Assembly (NCBI GenBank): GCA_041750975.1
Contig: JBGSYN010000190.1
Span: 1 to 16,028, forward strand
Length of the DNA stretch: 16,028 nt
Origin: JBGSYN01 sp041750975
GTDB lineage: Bacteria; Pseudomonadota; Alphaproteobacteria; Geminicoccales; Geminicoccaceae
Direction of reading: 5' to 3'
In this document: one piece after another, positions 1-8,304 of the stretch
How positions within the stretch are numbered: position 1 is the stretch's first letter
Layout of the letters: the number at the start of each line of letters is the position of its first letter
Made by a program: the position numbers and the translations under genes
The notes under the pieces: model-generated
Database searches by the model: none
Told to the model about the DNA's origin: nothing
Seen by the model: the letters and a program-made list of their open reading frames with translations, nothing else

Positions 1-695
1 AGTTCGCGCACGAGCACACCATCGACACGCAGCTCTGCTGGAATGGTAGCCGTCCCGACCGGCGCGTCGGCGGCTTGCGGCAATTCCTCCAGCAGTACCT
101 CGAGCGTTACCGGCTCGCTTACCATGGAGAAGCTAGGCGCCCGCTCGATCGTCACCTGACGGTCGAACTCGCCCTCGCGACCGGTGATCAGGGCGTGAAA
201 GGGGGCGCTCAATCCCGCATCCGCGACATTCTCGGGGACGTCGTGAACCCGGCCGTCGGTGAGTGCTACGATGCCGGCGAGGCGATCGCTGTCGATCTCG
301 GCCAGGGCATTATCGAGTTCGTCGAACATATTGGTGCCGGACGTATCGTTCTCGCCGATCGTGATTTGCCGTACTTCGAGATGATCTTCCCCTTCCATCT
401 GGCTCAGCAGCGATTGCGCGGCAGCGTCACGCCGGGCGGCACGGTCATGAAGGTTCTGACTGGGCGAGGCATCGCGGACCAGAACGGCGATGTCGTCGAG
501 CGGTTCGCGTTGCTCGCGTTCCAACACCGGATTGAGCAAGGCTCCAATCAGTACCAAAACGAAGAGAAGCCGCCAGCCGATTCCCTGGGCGCGCCGCCAG
601 ATTCCGACCCCTAGCGCAATCGCGGCCAATACGAGCAGGGGGGCCAAAAACCAAAACGACAGATAGGGCGAAATGGATAGCGAGTAGGCGGTCAT
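1..695 (-). CDS. Large membrane protein with von Willebrand-like region, 5' part only (C-terminus beyond left edge)
   Basis: The gene starts at ATG 695-693, overlapping the stop of the DUF4159 gene by four bases (ATGA), and stays open for 231 codons to the left edge. The protein begins with two membrane helices (about residues 10-33 and 41-57). A von Willebrand-like region follows, with an intact metal-site motif DASPS at residues 75-79 and a second typical motif, LTDG, at 145-148. A beta-rich segment then starts near residue 180. In alphaproteobacteria the gene after MoxR/DUF58/DUF4159 usually encodes a large membrane protein with a C-terminal glutamine-amidotransferase-like domain. That domain would lie outside this window, so this identity comes from gene order. 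It probably acts at the inner membrane with its operon partners. The function is unknown. Confidence 0.85.
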   Translation of the reverse strand, partial: MTAYSLSISPYLSFWFLAPLLVLAAIALGVGIWRRAQGIGWRLLFVLVLIGALLNPVLEREQREPLDDIAVLVRDASPSQNLHDRAARRDAAAQSLLSQMEGEDHLEVRQITIGENDTSGTNMFDELDNALAEIDSDRLAGIVALTDGRVHDVPENVADAGLSAPFHALITGREGEFDRQVTIERAPSFSMVSEPVTLEVLLEELPQAADAPVGTATIPAELRVDGVLVRE

Positions 696-3478
696 TGGCC
701 CAAACGCTCCAGCAACGCCGGAACGTGCACCTGATCCGTCTTATAATTGCCGGTCAGCGCGTACATCACGAGATTGACACCGAAGCGCCGCGCCCATTCG
801 CGCTGCTCTTCGCCACCGGGCATGACCGGTAGAAGGCTCCTGCCATATTCATCCTCGGCCCACGCCCCGGCCCAATCATGCGAGCCGATGATCACGCTTG
901 CCACACCGTCATTAATACCTTCCGGAGCATCGTCGACCCATACCGCTCCACCAGTCCAACGTCCCGGAAACTCCTGCAGAAGATAGAAGGAACGGGTCAA
1001 GACGTGATCCTGGGGTACGGGAATGAGGGGCGGAATATCCAGCGTTCCAAGTATTTCCGCGAGCCGTTGCTCGCCGCCGCCGGCACCCAGTTGACCTGGC
1101 AACAGTTCGCCGGCATCGCCCGTATCGAAAAGGATCATGCCGCCATGCGACAGGTAGGTTTCCACCCGGTCCAGTACTGACTCATCGACGTCCGGATGAT
1201 CGGCCGGGATCGGCCAGTAGATCAGTGGAAACGCCGCGAGTTCGTCCGAGGTGATATTAACCCCCACGGGCTCGTCAGCCTCGATAGAGGTACGCCTCAG
1301 GATTGTTCGCGTCAGGCCGGTGAGCCCCGCCTCACTGAGCGCATCGGTTTCATTATTGCCGGTTATCACATAGGCCAGATGCGTGGCGTCGGTTGCGCCA
1401 AGCATCTGATCTTGCGAATTGATATCCTGCGCCGAGGCATCGAACGACGCGAACGCTTGCAGCAAAACGATGACCGCCGCCGGGCCGGCGGCCCGCCGCA
1501 ACTCGGGCAGCAAGCCTCGCATGACAAGGGCGATCATGAGATCGAGAGTAACGAGCGCCAAGGCGACGGCGAGTAGCCAGGGTGTAAGCTCGAATTCCCG
1601 CGCCACACCGTAATCCTCGACGTCGGTCCCATAACCGGACCTCTCGATCGGAATGATGTCGCGGACCTCGCTCTGCAGGTTCAGGGCCAATCGGGGCAGT
1701 TCGGTCTCGGTTTCGTCCGGTCCCGCCACCGGCGCCCAGAGACCGGGCGGTGTGTTGGGCCCCGGTTCGAGGTCACTGAAGTTTTCCGCTTCCACCGGCG
1801 TTACCAGTCGCGACGGTGCGACCAGACGGCCGGACGCGTCAAGCATCAAATCAAGCTCCAGACGCCCGCTCGGCAGCGAACCCGCGCCTTGGGCGAGGTG
1901 CAGCGTGTCCCGCAGGATGTCCACGAAAATGCCGGACAGCGGCAGCGAGGTCCAGCCAGTATTGGCGGTGGTATGAACCAGGATGAGCCATCCGGAGCCT
2001 TCCTGTTTCCCGGTGATAAGTGGCGTCCCGTCGCTCAACCTAGCCATCGTTGCCTCTGTCAGGTTCGGATCAGGTTGGGCCAGAACCTGGCGGTAGACGA
2101 GAATGTCATCGGTCGGCACGAGATCGGCATAGGGACCATTCTCGGGGAATGCTGCGAGGCCTAGGGGCTCCGACCAGGAGAGTGCGCCGCCCAACCTTCG
2201 GTCGCCGGCACGAAGCGGCACCGGCAGCAATTCGCCGGACCCGGCAGCGAGCTTGGGACCGGCGAAACGAAGAACGACCCCGCCTGCCTCGATCCACTCC
2301 TGAAGGCGCACGCGGTCCGCCGCATCCAGTGTTCCCGTATCTGGCATTACGATCATCGAGAGCGGAGTCTCCAGAAGGGCGTCGATCGTCGCCATCCGTA
2401 TTTCGGCGTAAGGAGCCAACGCGCGCTCGATGAAGTAGAGCTCCGCCAGCAAAGGTTGGGCGCGGGCCTCGTTCGGATCACCAACAAGCCCGACACTGTG
2501 CCGACGCCATCGCTCATCGAACAGCACTGTGCCACCCAAGGTTGACGTTTGTCCGGTTGTCGTCTCGATTTCGACGCGGGCGATGCGGTTGCGAAGGTCG
2601 ATCGGAAGGTTCAATTCGGCATCGGCCTCGCCGGAGTCGTCACCGAACTGCATCGGCACGCGCGCCAGGATCTCATTCTCTTCGTTGAGTGCGATCAGCG
2701 ACAAAGCTCGCGGCGGTCCTGCGGCGGCACGCAGGACGCGGAGGTTAAGGCCCTCGGGAGTTTGGATCGGTTGTTCAAGCAAAAGCGGCAACTCGTTCGG
2801 CGTCGGTGCCCGAATGTCGAGAGGGCCAAGCTGGCGTAGCGCCAAAGCGAGTTGTCGAGCCTCCGTATCGCCTTCCGGGCCCGAGGCCACTCCATCACTG
2901 AGCCAGACGATGCTTGGTGTGGCCCCTTCGAGTTCGGGGCCGAGTTCACCGATCAAGTCAATGACTGCCGCGCGATCGACCGGCCAGGGTTGCGGCTCGA
3001 GGCTCTGTATCGACGCAAGCAGTACTCGCGCGGGCGCACGTTCAACCAGCGGCGCTGACGCCGCGGCGCGGGCCGTATGGACAAGAATGACCGATCGAAG
3101 TTCGCGGTCAGCCTGCTCCAGAACTCCGGTGAGCGCTTCCTGGCGCTCACGCCATTCGGCGGCTGCGGCCCATCCATCATCAAGGACGATGACTACCGGT
3201 CCCCTGCCGTCCAATGCTGGTGCGGGATCGATGATCGGCCTCGCAAATGCCAGAATCAGCAGGCAGGCGATAGCCATTCGCAAAGCAAGCAGCCACCACG
3301 GGGTTCTGGCGGGGGTTTCTTCCTTGACGAGAAGCCGGCGCAACAAATCGACGGGCGGAAAAGCAATACGACGGGGCGCCGGTGGCGTGACACGAAGCAA
3401 GAGCCAGAGGCCGGGGAGCGCCAGCAGAGCGCCGAGCAGCCAAGGTTGGGCGAAGCCCAGAAAACCAAGACTGAGCAT
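692..3478 (-). CDS. BatA-like / DUF4159 domain membrane protein
   Basis: This is a 928-residue inner-membrane protein of the type found beside MoxR and DUF58 genes. Residues 1-80 form a BatA-like N-terminus with hydrophobic helices at about 8-28 and 61-80. A von Willebrand-like region follows, but its metal site is degenerate: DDGWA at 100-104 stands where DxSxS is expected, although LSDG at 193-196 is kept. A long central periplasmic or cytoplasmic part leads to two further hydrophobic segments near 632-683. The DUF4159 domain fills about 697-905 and includes a conserved-looking segment with LTRSFYLL and FPGRW. The start ATG at 3478 lies three bases after the DUF58 stop, and the stop overlaps the next start. 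The role is unknown. In the related Bat/MoxR systems such proteins are linked to envelope stress or protein assembly, and extending that role here is inference. Confidence 0.9.
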   Translation of the reverse strand: MLSLGFLGFAQPWLLGALLALPGLWLLLRVTPPAPRRIAFPPVDLLRRLLVKEETPARTPWWLLALRMAIACLLILAFARPIIDPAPALDGRGPVVIVLDDGWAAAAEWRERQEALTGVLEQADRELRSVILVHTARAAASAPLVERAPARVLLASIQSLEPQPWPVDRAAVIDLIGELGPELEGATPSIVWLSDGVASGPEGDTEARQLALALRQLGPLDIRAPTPNELPLLLEQPIQTPEGLNLRVLRAAAGPPRALSLIALNEENEILARVPMQFGDDSGEADAELNLPIDLRNRIARVEIETTTGQTSTLGGTVLFDERWRRHSVGLVGDPNEARAQPLLAELYFIERALAPYAEIRMATIDALLETPLSMIVMPDTGTLDAADRVRLQEWIEAGGVVLRFAGPKLAAGSGELLPVPLRAGDRRLGGALSWSEPLGLAAFPENGPYADLVPTDDILVYRQVLAQPDPNLTEATMARLSDGTPLITGKQEGSGWLILVHTTANTGWTSLPLSGIFVDILRDTLHLAQGAGSLPSGRLELDLMLDASGRLVAPSRLVTPVEAENFSDLEPGPNTPPGLWAPVAGPDETETELPRLALNLQSEVRDIIPIERSGYGTDVEDYGVAREFELTPWLLAVALALVTLDLMIALVMRGLLPELRRAAGPAAVIVLLQAFASFDASAQDINSQDQMLGATDATHLAYVITGNNETDALSEAGLTGLTRTILRRTSIEADEPVGVNITSDELAAFPLIYWPIPADHPDVDESVLDRVETYLSHGGMILFDTGDAGELLPGQLGAGGGEQRLAEILGTLDIPPLIPVPQDHVLTRSFYLLQEFPGRWTGGAVWVDDAPEGINDGVASVIIGSHDWAGAWAEDEYGRSLLPVMPGGEEQREWARRFGVNLVMYALTGNYKTDQVHVPALLERLGQ

Positions 3479-3481
3479 CGG

Positions 3482-4399
3482 TCAGCCAGCAGCCTTGGGA
3501 GCAAGCATCTGATACAGCGTCAACAAACCCTGTCCTGCCGAAACGTCCGTCCGATGATGGGAGATGCGCCAACCACCGCGCCTGGCAAGATCGATCAAGG
3601 CTTGCCGGTGCGCTTTATAGATCGAGCGATAACCGTCGCGGATGGATCGGCTGCGGTTGACGAGAAAATTGGGCTCCGCCTCAAGACCCTGGAACAGGAC
3701 ACGGCCGTCAAACGGGAAACTCTCTTCGGCAGGATCGACGATTTGCAGGAGACCGCCCAGAGCGTCCCGGGCGGCGAACATCTGGAGCTTCTTGCCCAGT
3801 TCTTCCGGCTCGATCAGGAAATCCGAGAGAAGCACCACCCGCGCCGAACGCGGCAGGGCCTGATCGGGTGGCAGCGATGCCTCGGAATTGATCTGCGCTA
3901 CCAAGTGTTCGGTAAAGATATTCAATCCATTGCGGCCGCCACGAGCCCTTTCGCCAGAGCCGAGAAAGGCGATTCGTTCGCCGCCGCGAATGAGCAGACT
4001 GGCGAGGCCCAATGCCAGGATCATCGCACGTTCGCGTTTGGAGGTTTGGTGTTTCGCCGACGAGTAGGTCATGGACCGGGAAAGATCACACCAAATCCAA
4101 ACGCTTTCGGCAGCTTCCCATTCCTGCTCCCGAACAAAGAGCTGCCGGGATCTCGCGGACTGGCGCCAATCGATATCGGTTGCGGCATCGCCCGCCTGGT
4201 AACCGCGAAACTGCCAGAAGGTTTCGCCGACACCGGTGCGCCGCCGGCCATGGACGCCTTGCGCCACTGTCATCGCCACCCGGTCGGCTTCGACCAAAAG
4301 ACCCGGAAGCCGACTGGCGGCGCGTTCCGCCTCCTGGCGGAGATGATGGATACCGTGCGATGACGTGTCGATGGTCTCGGCTCGCGTCTCAGCCGACAT
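3482..4399 (-). CDS. DUF58 domain-containing protein
   Basis: This 305-residue protein is the usual partner of MoxR ATPases. The family signature is well kept at residues 51-91: GRRR, FWQFRGYQAGD, then IDWRQSARS and FVRE. A von Willebrand-like metal site, DLSRS, lies at 105-109. No membrane helix or signal peptide is seen, so the protein is probably cytoplasmic or peripheral to the membrane. The ATG at 4399 overlaps the end of moxR by 11 bases. No strong ribosome site precedes it, which suggests translational coupling. MoxR ATPases are thought to act as chaperones for von Willebrand-type proteins, so this is the likely direct client or adaptor. That role is inferred from the family. Confidence 0.93.
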   Translation of the reverse strand: MSAETRAETIDTSSHGIHHLRQEAERAASRLPGLLVEADRVAMTVAQGVHGRRRTGVGETFWQFRGYQAGDAATDIDWRQSARSRQLFVREQEWEAAESVWIWCDLSRSMTYSSAKHQTSKRERAMILALGLASLLIRGGERIAFLGSGERARGGRNGLNIFTEHLVAQINSEASLPPDQALPRSARVVLLSDFLIEPEELGKKLQMFAARDALGGLLQIVDPAEESFPFDGRVLFQGLEAEPNFLVNRSRSIRDGYRSIYKAHRQALIDLARRGGWRISHHRTDVSAGQGLLTLYQMLAPKAAG

Positions 4400-5381
4400 G
4401 AGCGATCAATCGTTTGATAATGTCGTCGACGCTGATGCCCTCGGCCCGGGCCGAAAAGGTCACGGCCATCCGATGACGAAGCACGGGGCCGGCGAGGGCG
4501 GTAACGTCCTCGACGGAGGGTGCTAGCCTGCCGTCGAGCATCGCTCTAACACGCGCCGTCAGCATTAGCGTCTGGCTGGCGCGAGGTCCGGGACCCCAGG
4601 CAATATATCGGGTCATGTCGCCGATGGCGCCGGCATCGGGCCTGCCCGCCCGGACCAACTTCAGGATCGTATCGACGATCCGATCGCTGACGGGGAGCTT
4701 ACGAACCAGGGCCTGCATTTCCTGTAACTGGGCCGGCGTGAGCACGGCCTCGGGCTTGGCTTCGTTGCCTGTCGTCGTTGCGATCATCATTTTCCGCTCG
4801 GCCGCCTCGTCGGGATAGTCGACATCGATTTGCAGCATGAAACGGTCGAGCTGGGCTTCTGGTAACGGATAGGTGCCCTCTTGCTCGATCGGGTTTTGCG
4901 TGGCCAGCACGTGAAACGGTGCCGGCAACAAATGATCGTGCCCGGCGACGGTAACGCGTCGCTCCTGCATCGCCTGAAGCAGTGCCGCCTGCGTTCGCGG
5001 GCTTGCGCGGTTGATTTCGTCCGCCATCAGAAGTTGTGCGAAGATGGGCCCTGGAATGAATCGAAAGCTCTGCTGACCGCTCGGCGCTTCGTCGAGGATT
5101 TCAGAACCCAAGATATCGGCAGGCATGAGATCGGGGGTAAACTGCACGCGCTTTTGGGAAAGCCCCAGCACTACACCCAGCGTTTCGACCAGCCGCGTTT
5201 TTGCGAGACCAGGCACACCGACCAGAAGCGCGTGGCCGCCCGCCAAAATCGTTATCAGGCTCTCGCTGACGACTTGCTCTTGACCGAAGATGACCGTGCC
5301 GATGGTTTCGCGGGCACGATCCAACAGCGCGATCGCGCGCTCCGTTTGAGCCACCACCTCGGCGCCTGGGTCGTCGGACAC
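4389..5381 (-). CDS. MoxR family AAA+ ATPase
   Basis: This is a 330-residue AAA+ ATPase of the MoxR group, first gene of the minus-strand operon. Visible motifs are Walker A GVPGLAKT (55-62), Walker B LLMADEIN (117-124), sensor 1 ATQNP (160-164) and the arginine-containing EAQLDRF (175-181). The GTG at 5381 is chosen as start because AGGAGG lies six bases upstream and the resulting length is normal for the family. The frame stays open for another 115 codons to 5726, but that part runs antisense to the DUF1285 gene and looks non-coding. An ATG at 5385 is in another frame. MoxR proteins are thought to use ATP to remodel or insert cofactors into von Willebrand-type partners, here probably the DUF58 and membrane proteins downstream. 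I saw no convincing promoter in the 99 bases upstream. Confidence 0.95.
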   Translation of the reverse strand: MSDDPGAEVVAQTERAIALLDRARETIGTVIFGQEQVVSESLITILAGGHALLVGVPGLAKTRLVETLGVVLGLSQKRVQFTPDLMPADILGSEILDEAPSGQQSFRFIPGPIFAQLLMADEINRASPRTQAALLQAMQERRVTVAGHDHLLPAPFHVLATQNPIEQEGTYPLPEAQLDRFMLQIDVDYPDEAAERKMMIATTTGNEAKPEAVLTPAQLQEMQALVRKLPVSDRIVDTILKLVRAGRPDAGAIGDMTRYIAWGPGPRASQTLMLTARVRAMLDGRLAPSVEDVTALAGPVLRHRMAVTFSARAEGISVDDIIKRLIAHVG

Positions 5382-5387
5382 GCATAT

Positions 5388-5393
5388 CCTCCT
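5388..5393 (-). promoter_or_regulatory. Shine-Dalgarno site that fixes the GTG start of moxR
   Basis: The minus strand reads AGGAGG, then six bases, then GTG (5381-5379). This match is strong enough to prefer the GTG over the longer in-frame extension and over the out-of-frame ATG that lies between them. Confidence 0.85.
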
Positions 5394-5480
5394 TTTAAAG
5401 CTTAAAGTTGGTGCCTGGAACCTTGAGCGGTGTCCAGTTAAATAGATCACATCTTCGAAAAGGCAGGGGGCCGAGATCAC

Positions 5481-5969
5481 GTGGCTGTAACCGACCGCCG
5501 GATAATCGAACAACTCGATATCAAAATCGGCCGCAATGGCGACTGGTTCCATGAAGGCGTTCGGATCGCGCGTCCTGATCTCGTCAAGCTGTTTGCTTCC
5601 GTTTTGCAGCGCCATGACGACGGCAGCTACTGGCTCGAAACACCGGTAGAAACCGGCCGGATCGAGGTCGAAGACGTCCCGTTCCTTATCGTCGAACTCA
5701 ACCAGCAAGAATCGGGCCGCGAGCAATCGCTCGATCTACGCACCAATGTCGATCGTTGGTTTGCCTTCGACGGTAGCCACCCGCTGCGTTTCGGGTCATC
5801 AGAAGAAGTCCAGGGTCCCGTCCCCTACGTCATGGTCGACCGCGGCTTGGAGGCGAGGCTTGCAACGAACGTCTATTATCAACTCGTCGAGCTGACCGAG
5901 GTCGATTCCAACGGGCAATACGGCATCTGGAGCCATGGCTGGTTTCATGTACTAGGCCCGCCCGAGTGA
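5481..5969 (+). CDS. DUF1285 domain-containing protein
   Basis: This is a 162-residue protein of the proteobacterial DUF1285 family. Recognisable parts are IKIGRNGDWFHEG near the start (GDWFHEG at 20-26), the RPDLVKLF segment, and the WLETPVE and VEDVPFLIVEL strands. The family has no established function. Its regular location beside the CoA pyrophosphatase and CCA-transferase genes is its main context. The GTG at 5481 is the chosen start because an in-frame stop at 5439-5441 closes the frame upstream and a purine-rich AGGCAGGGGG stretch ends ten bases before it. It diverges from moxR and overlaps the Nudix gene by four bases (GTGA). The protein is probably soluble, since no signal peptide or membrane helix is seen. 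Confidence 0.88.
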   Translation: MAVTDRRIIEQLDIKIGRNGDWFHEGVRIARPDLVKLFASVLQRHDDGSYWLETPVETGRIEVEDVPFLIVELNQQESGREQSLDLRTNVDRWFAFDGSHPLRFGSSEEVQGPVPYVMVDRGLEARLATNVYYQLVELTEVDSNGQYGIWSHGWFHVLGPPE

Positions 5970-6616
5970 GTTCATGGCCGCGCGACCGCAAAACATTGTC
6001 GGCCACATCGCTGCGACAGATCCTCGTTCGCGCGGCGGCATGCGGCCAGGAAGCTGATCATTTACACGGGGACGAGGGTCATGAGCCGATCAATCGGGTG
6101 AGCACGGTCGCCGCTGCGGTTCTGATAGCGCTCGTGGATCGGCCGGCCGGACCCACTATAGTTCTGACCCAGCGGACGGCGCATCTGCGCGCCCATGCAG
6201 GCCAAATCAGTTTTCCGGGCGGTCGCATCGAACCCGAAGATGCCGGCGCACATGATGCAGCACTGAGGGAAGCGGAAGAGGAGATCGGGCTTGCGCCGGC
6301 GGATGCCGAGATCCTCGGTGAACTCAAGCCTTATCAGACGGTGACGGGTTTCACGGTCCATCCCATCGTTGCCTGGGTCAGGCCTTCAGAACCATTCCGA
6401 ACGGATCCTTTCGAAGTCGAAGATGTCTTCGAGGTGCCCCTCGATTTCGTTCTGGACCGCGCCAACCACCAGCGCGACAGCGGCGTTCGCGACGGCCGGC
6501 GGCGGGATTTCTATGTGTTACGGTTCGAACAACGCTATATCTGGGGGGCCACCGCCGCGATGCTGGTCAATCTGGCTCGCGCAATCGAACTTTACGGCGA
6601 TGAAACACAAGTTTAA
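5966..6616 (+). CDS. Nudix family CoA pyrophosphatase
   Basis: This 216-residue protein belongs to the CoA pyrophosphatase branch of the Nudix hydrolases, which split CoA into 4'-phosphopantetheine and 3',5'-ADP. The branch signature, LTQRTAHLRAHAGQISFPGG, spans about 67-86. The Nudix box follows at 85-109 and ends in REAEEEIGL, with the acidic residues that bind the divalent metal. Two extra residues in the box (nine instead of seven before RE) are normal for this branch. The GTG at 5966 overlaps the DUF1285 stop, pointing to coupled translation, and the stop shares one base with the next ATG (TAATG). The substrate is inferred from the branch signature. Related enzymes can also accept other CoA or nucleotide derivatives. 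Confidence 0.9.
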   Translation: MSSWPRDRKTLSATSLRQILVRAAACGQEADHLHGDEGHEPINRVSTVAAAVLIALVDRPAGPTIVLTQRTAHLRAHAGQISFPGGRIEPEDAGAHDAALREAEEEIGLAPADAEILGELKPYQTVTGFTVHPIVAWVRPSEPFRTDPFEVEDVFEVPLDFVLDRANHQRDSGVRDGRRRDFYVLRFEQRYIWGATAAMLVNLARAIELYGDETQV

Positions 6617-6903
6617 TGCTTCGTATCTTGCTTACTTATTTGCTACCATTTCTTCTGCCTTTCGTTGCCTACGGAATCTATCTTTTATTGATGCGTCATG
6701 AGCGTGAACTTACGAGTTGGCCAGTCTTTACACTTACCATTGCGGGATTAATGTTATGTGGCGGTAGCCTGGTTTATTGGGCGCTGAACGACGGCTCGCC
6801 GCCCGGGGGTACTTATCTGCCGCCGTCCTATCAAGATGGCGAAATCGTCCCCGGTAGATTTGTCGACGACGGAGCAGCCGCCGATGACGGCCGGCTCAAT
6901 TAG
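6616..6903 (+). CDS. DUF6111 family small membrane protein
   Basis: This 95-residue protein has two hydrophobic segments, at about 2-24 and 40-62, and an acidic C-terminal tail containing YLPPSYQDGEIVPGRF. The pattern and the position between the CoA pyrophosphatase and the CCA-transferase match the alphaproteobacterial DUF6111 family, which has no known function. The ATG shares its first base with the upstream stop (TAATG), and the 3' end overlaps the next gene by about 20 bases, so expression is probably tied to both neighbours. The first 170 bases are visibly richer in A and T than the flanking genes, with codons such as TTA and CTT. Hydrophobic amino acids explain part of this. Confidence 0.85.
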   Translation: MLRILLTYLLPFLLPFVAYGIYLLLMRHERELTSWPVFTLTIAGLMLCGGSLVYWALNDGSPPGGTYLPPSYQDGEIVPGRFVDDGAAADDGRLN

Positions 6904-8125
6904 TCGAGCGAAGCTCGATGACCAACCCTGGCTTCAGGCCGAGGCAACCCAGCGCATTATCCATCTTCTCGACGCCGATGGTCATCAGGCGAGATTTGTC
7001 GGCGGCTGCGTGCGCGATAGTCTGCTTCGTGCCGGACTGGACGACATCGATATCGATATCGCCACAACCGAGCTTCCCCAATCGGTTATAGCCCGGCTTG
7101 ACCGGCAGAAAATCAAAGTCGTTCCGACGGGGCTTTCGCATGGTACCGTCACAGCGATCCTGAACGACCGTCAATTCGAGATCACGACGCTTCGTCAGGA
7201 TGTCCAGACTGACGGACGCCATGCCGAGGTCGAATTCACCGAAGACTTCGATGTCGACGCGGCGAGAAGGGACTTCACGATCAATGCCCTCCGCGCCGAT
7301 CGCCATGGCAAGGTCGTCGATCCGTTCGACGGGGTCGAGGATCTTGCGTGTGGTAGAATCCGGTTCGTCGGCGATCCGGTGCGTCGAGTCGCCGAGGACT
7401 ATCTCCGTATCCTGCGCTACTTTCGCTTTTTTGCCCGCTTTGGGCAAAGACCGCTCGATCTGCCCAGTTTCGATGCGTGCCGGGAAGAGGCGCACATGCT
7501 TTCGCATATCGCCGGCGAGCGCATTCAGACCGAGATGCGGAAACTGCTCGAAGCGGCAAACGCCATCGAGGCGCTTCAGCTAACGATTGAGGCCAAGGTG
7601 GCGCAGGCGATCCTGCTGCCAGCCTCGGGTATCACTGAGCTTCGACGTCTGGCGCAAATCGAGCCCCAAGCTTCCTGGCAGCGGCGACTTGCCCTCTGGC
7701 TGAGGAGCAGCAACGCCACCTCGGCTGATCTCGAGCGCATTGCAACGCGCTGGCGCCTGGCAAACGCCGAACTTCGCAAGATCGAGAGGCTCTGCCTCGA
7801 AAGGTTGCCTGAGTTGGCGGCGCCGAACACTGCGCATCGGAGTGCAATTTATCGTTATGGTGCCGACCTCTATGGGGATTTGCTGCTGATTGGCCAAGCG
7901 TCGGCACCGGTTGCGGCGGCTGATTTTGAAGCCGCAAAAGCCATCGCAGGCGCGTGGCAGCCGCCGCGATTGCCGCTGAACGGCGACGATTTGGTTGCAC
8001 GAGGGATCGAGCCCGGACCCGAACTCGGCCAACTCTTGCGTGAGTTGGAGGACTGGTGGATTGAGCATGACTTCGCGCCGGACCACGAGGCAATGCTTGT
8101 CGAACTGCAGCGACGACGAGATTGA
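6884..8125 (+). CDS. cca: CCA tRNA nucleotidyltransferase / poly(A) polymerase family
   Basis: This enzyme adds or repairs the 3' CCA end of tRNAs using CTP and ATP. The 413-residue product shows class II nucleotidyltransferase motifs: FVGGCVRD (38-45), the metal-binding DID at 56-58, RRDFTINAL (128-136), VDPFDG (145-150), and EDYLRILRYFRF (171-182) with its ERIQTEM-type continuation. The rest is a helical tRNA-binding region. The ATG at 6884 is preferred because GGAG lies nine bases upstream and the overlap with DUF6111 is then only 20 bases. An ATG at 6836 in the same frame would add 16 residues of poor similarity to the family. A poly(A) polymerase of the same superfamily is the alternative. 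The alphaproteobacterial context favours CCA addition. Confidence 0.93.
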   Translation: MTAGSISRAKLDDQPWLQAEATQRIIHLLDADGHQARFVGGCVRDSLLRAGLDDIDIDIATTELPQSVIARLDRQKIKVVPTGLSHGTVTAILNDRQFEITTLRQDVQTDGRHAEVEFTEDFDVDAARRDFTINALRADRHGKVVDPFDGVEDLACGRIRFVGDPVRRVAEDYLRILRYFRFFARFGQRPLDLPSFDACREEAHMLSHIAGERIQTEMRKLLEAANAIEALQLTIEAKVAQAILLPASGITELRRLAQIEPQASWQRRLALWLRSSNATSADLERIATRWRLANAELRKIERLCLERLPELAAPNTAHRSAIYRYGADLYGDLLLIGQASAPVAAADFEAAKAIAGAWQPPRLPLNGDDLVARGIEPGPELGQLLRELEDWWIEHDFAPDHEAMLVELQRRRD

Positions 8126-8162
8126 AAAAGGCGTGATGCCTGCCGTCTGCGCGGTTGTGTCC

Positions 8163-8190
8163 TTGACATCGTCGATGGCGGCCCATACCT
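8163..8190 (+). promoter_or_regulatory. Possible promoter of the tRNA-Gln gene
   Basis: A perfect TTGACA lies at 8163-8168, preceded by CC as in alphaproteobacterial housekeeping promoters. The matching -10 region, around CATACCT (8184-8190), is weak and its spacing is uncertain. Transcription would begin a few bases before the mature tRNA end at 8205. The position after cca fits an independent tRNA promoter, but the -10 is not convincing. Confidence 0.45.
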
Positions 8191-8204
8191 CTGCGCCACC
8201 CGTT

Positions 8205-8278
8205 TGGGGGATAGTTTAACGGTAGAACTTTCGGCTCTGGACCGAACAGTCCTGGTTCGAATCCAGGTCCCCCAGCCA
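8205..8278 (+). tRNA. tRNA-Gln (anticodon CUG)
   Basis: A full cloverleaf can be folded. The acceptor stem TGGGGGA (8205-8211) pairs with TCCCCCA (8268-8274). The D stem is GTT/AAC. The anticodon stem TTCGG/CCGAA encloses loop CTCTGGA with CTG at 8237-8239. The T arm is CCTGG-TTCGAAT-CCAGG (8251-8267). The discriminator base is G8275, and CCA is encoded at 8276-8278. The weak U1-A72 pair is typical of glutamine tRNAs. The gene lies 79 bases after cca on the same strand and converges with tctA. Confidence 0.96.
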
Positions 8279-8304
8279 GCCCCAACACGCCGCCGGTGAA
8301 CCGC

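Noticed and set aside
2529..3512. Long plus-strand open frame (327 codons), serine- and arginine-rich
   Set aside because: The composition is that of an antisense shadow of the DUF4159 gene, with no motif.
3077..4363. Long open frame (428 codons) on the plus strand opposite DUF58 and DUF4159
   Set aside because: It is a shadow of well-supported minus-strand genes in GC-rich DNA. The translation has no recognisable domain.
5382..5480. Possible divergent promoters between moxR and DUF1285
   Set aside because: AT-rich patches exist, but no -35/-10 pair with acceptable spacing was found on either strand.
5382..5726. In-frame 115-codon N-terminal extension of moxR
   Set aside because: It runs antisense to the DUF1285 coding region and would make the protein far longer than the family. 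A strong AGGAGG site supports the GTG at 5381.
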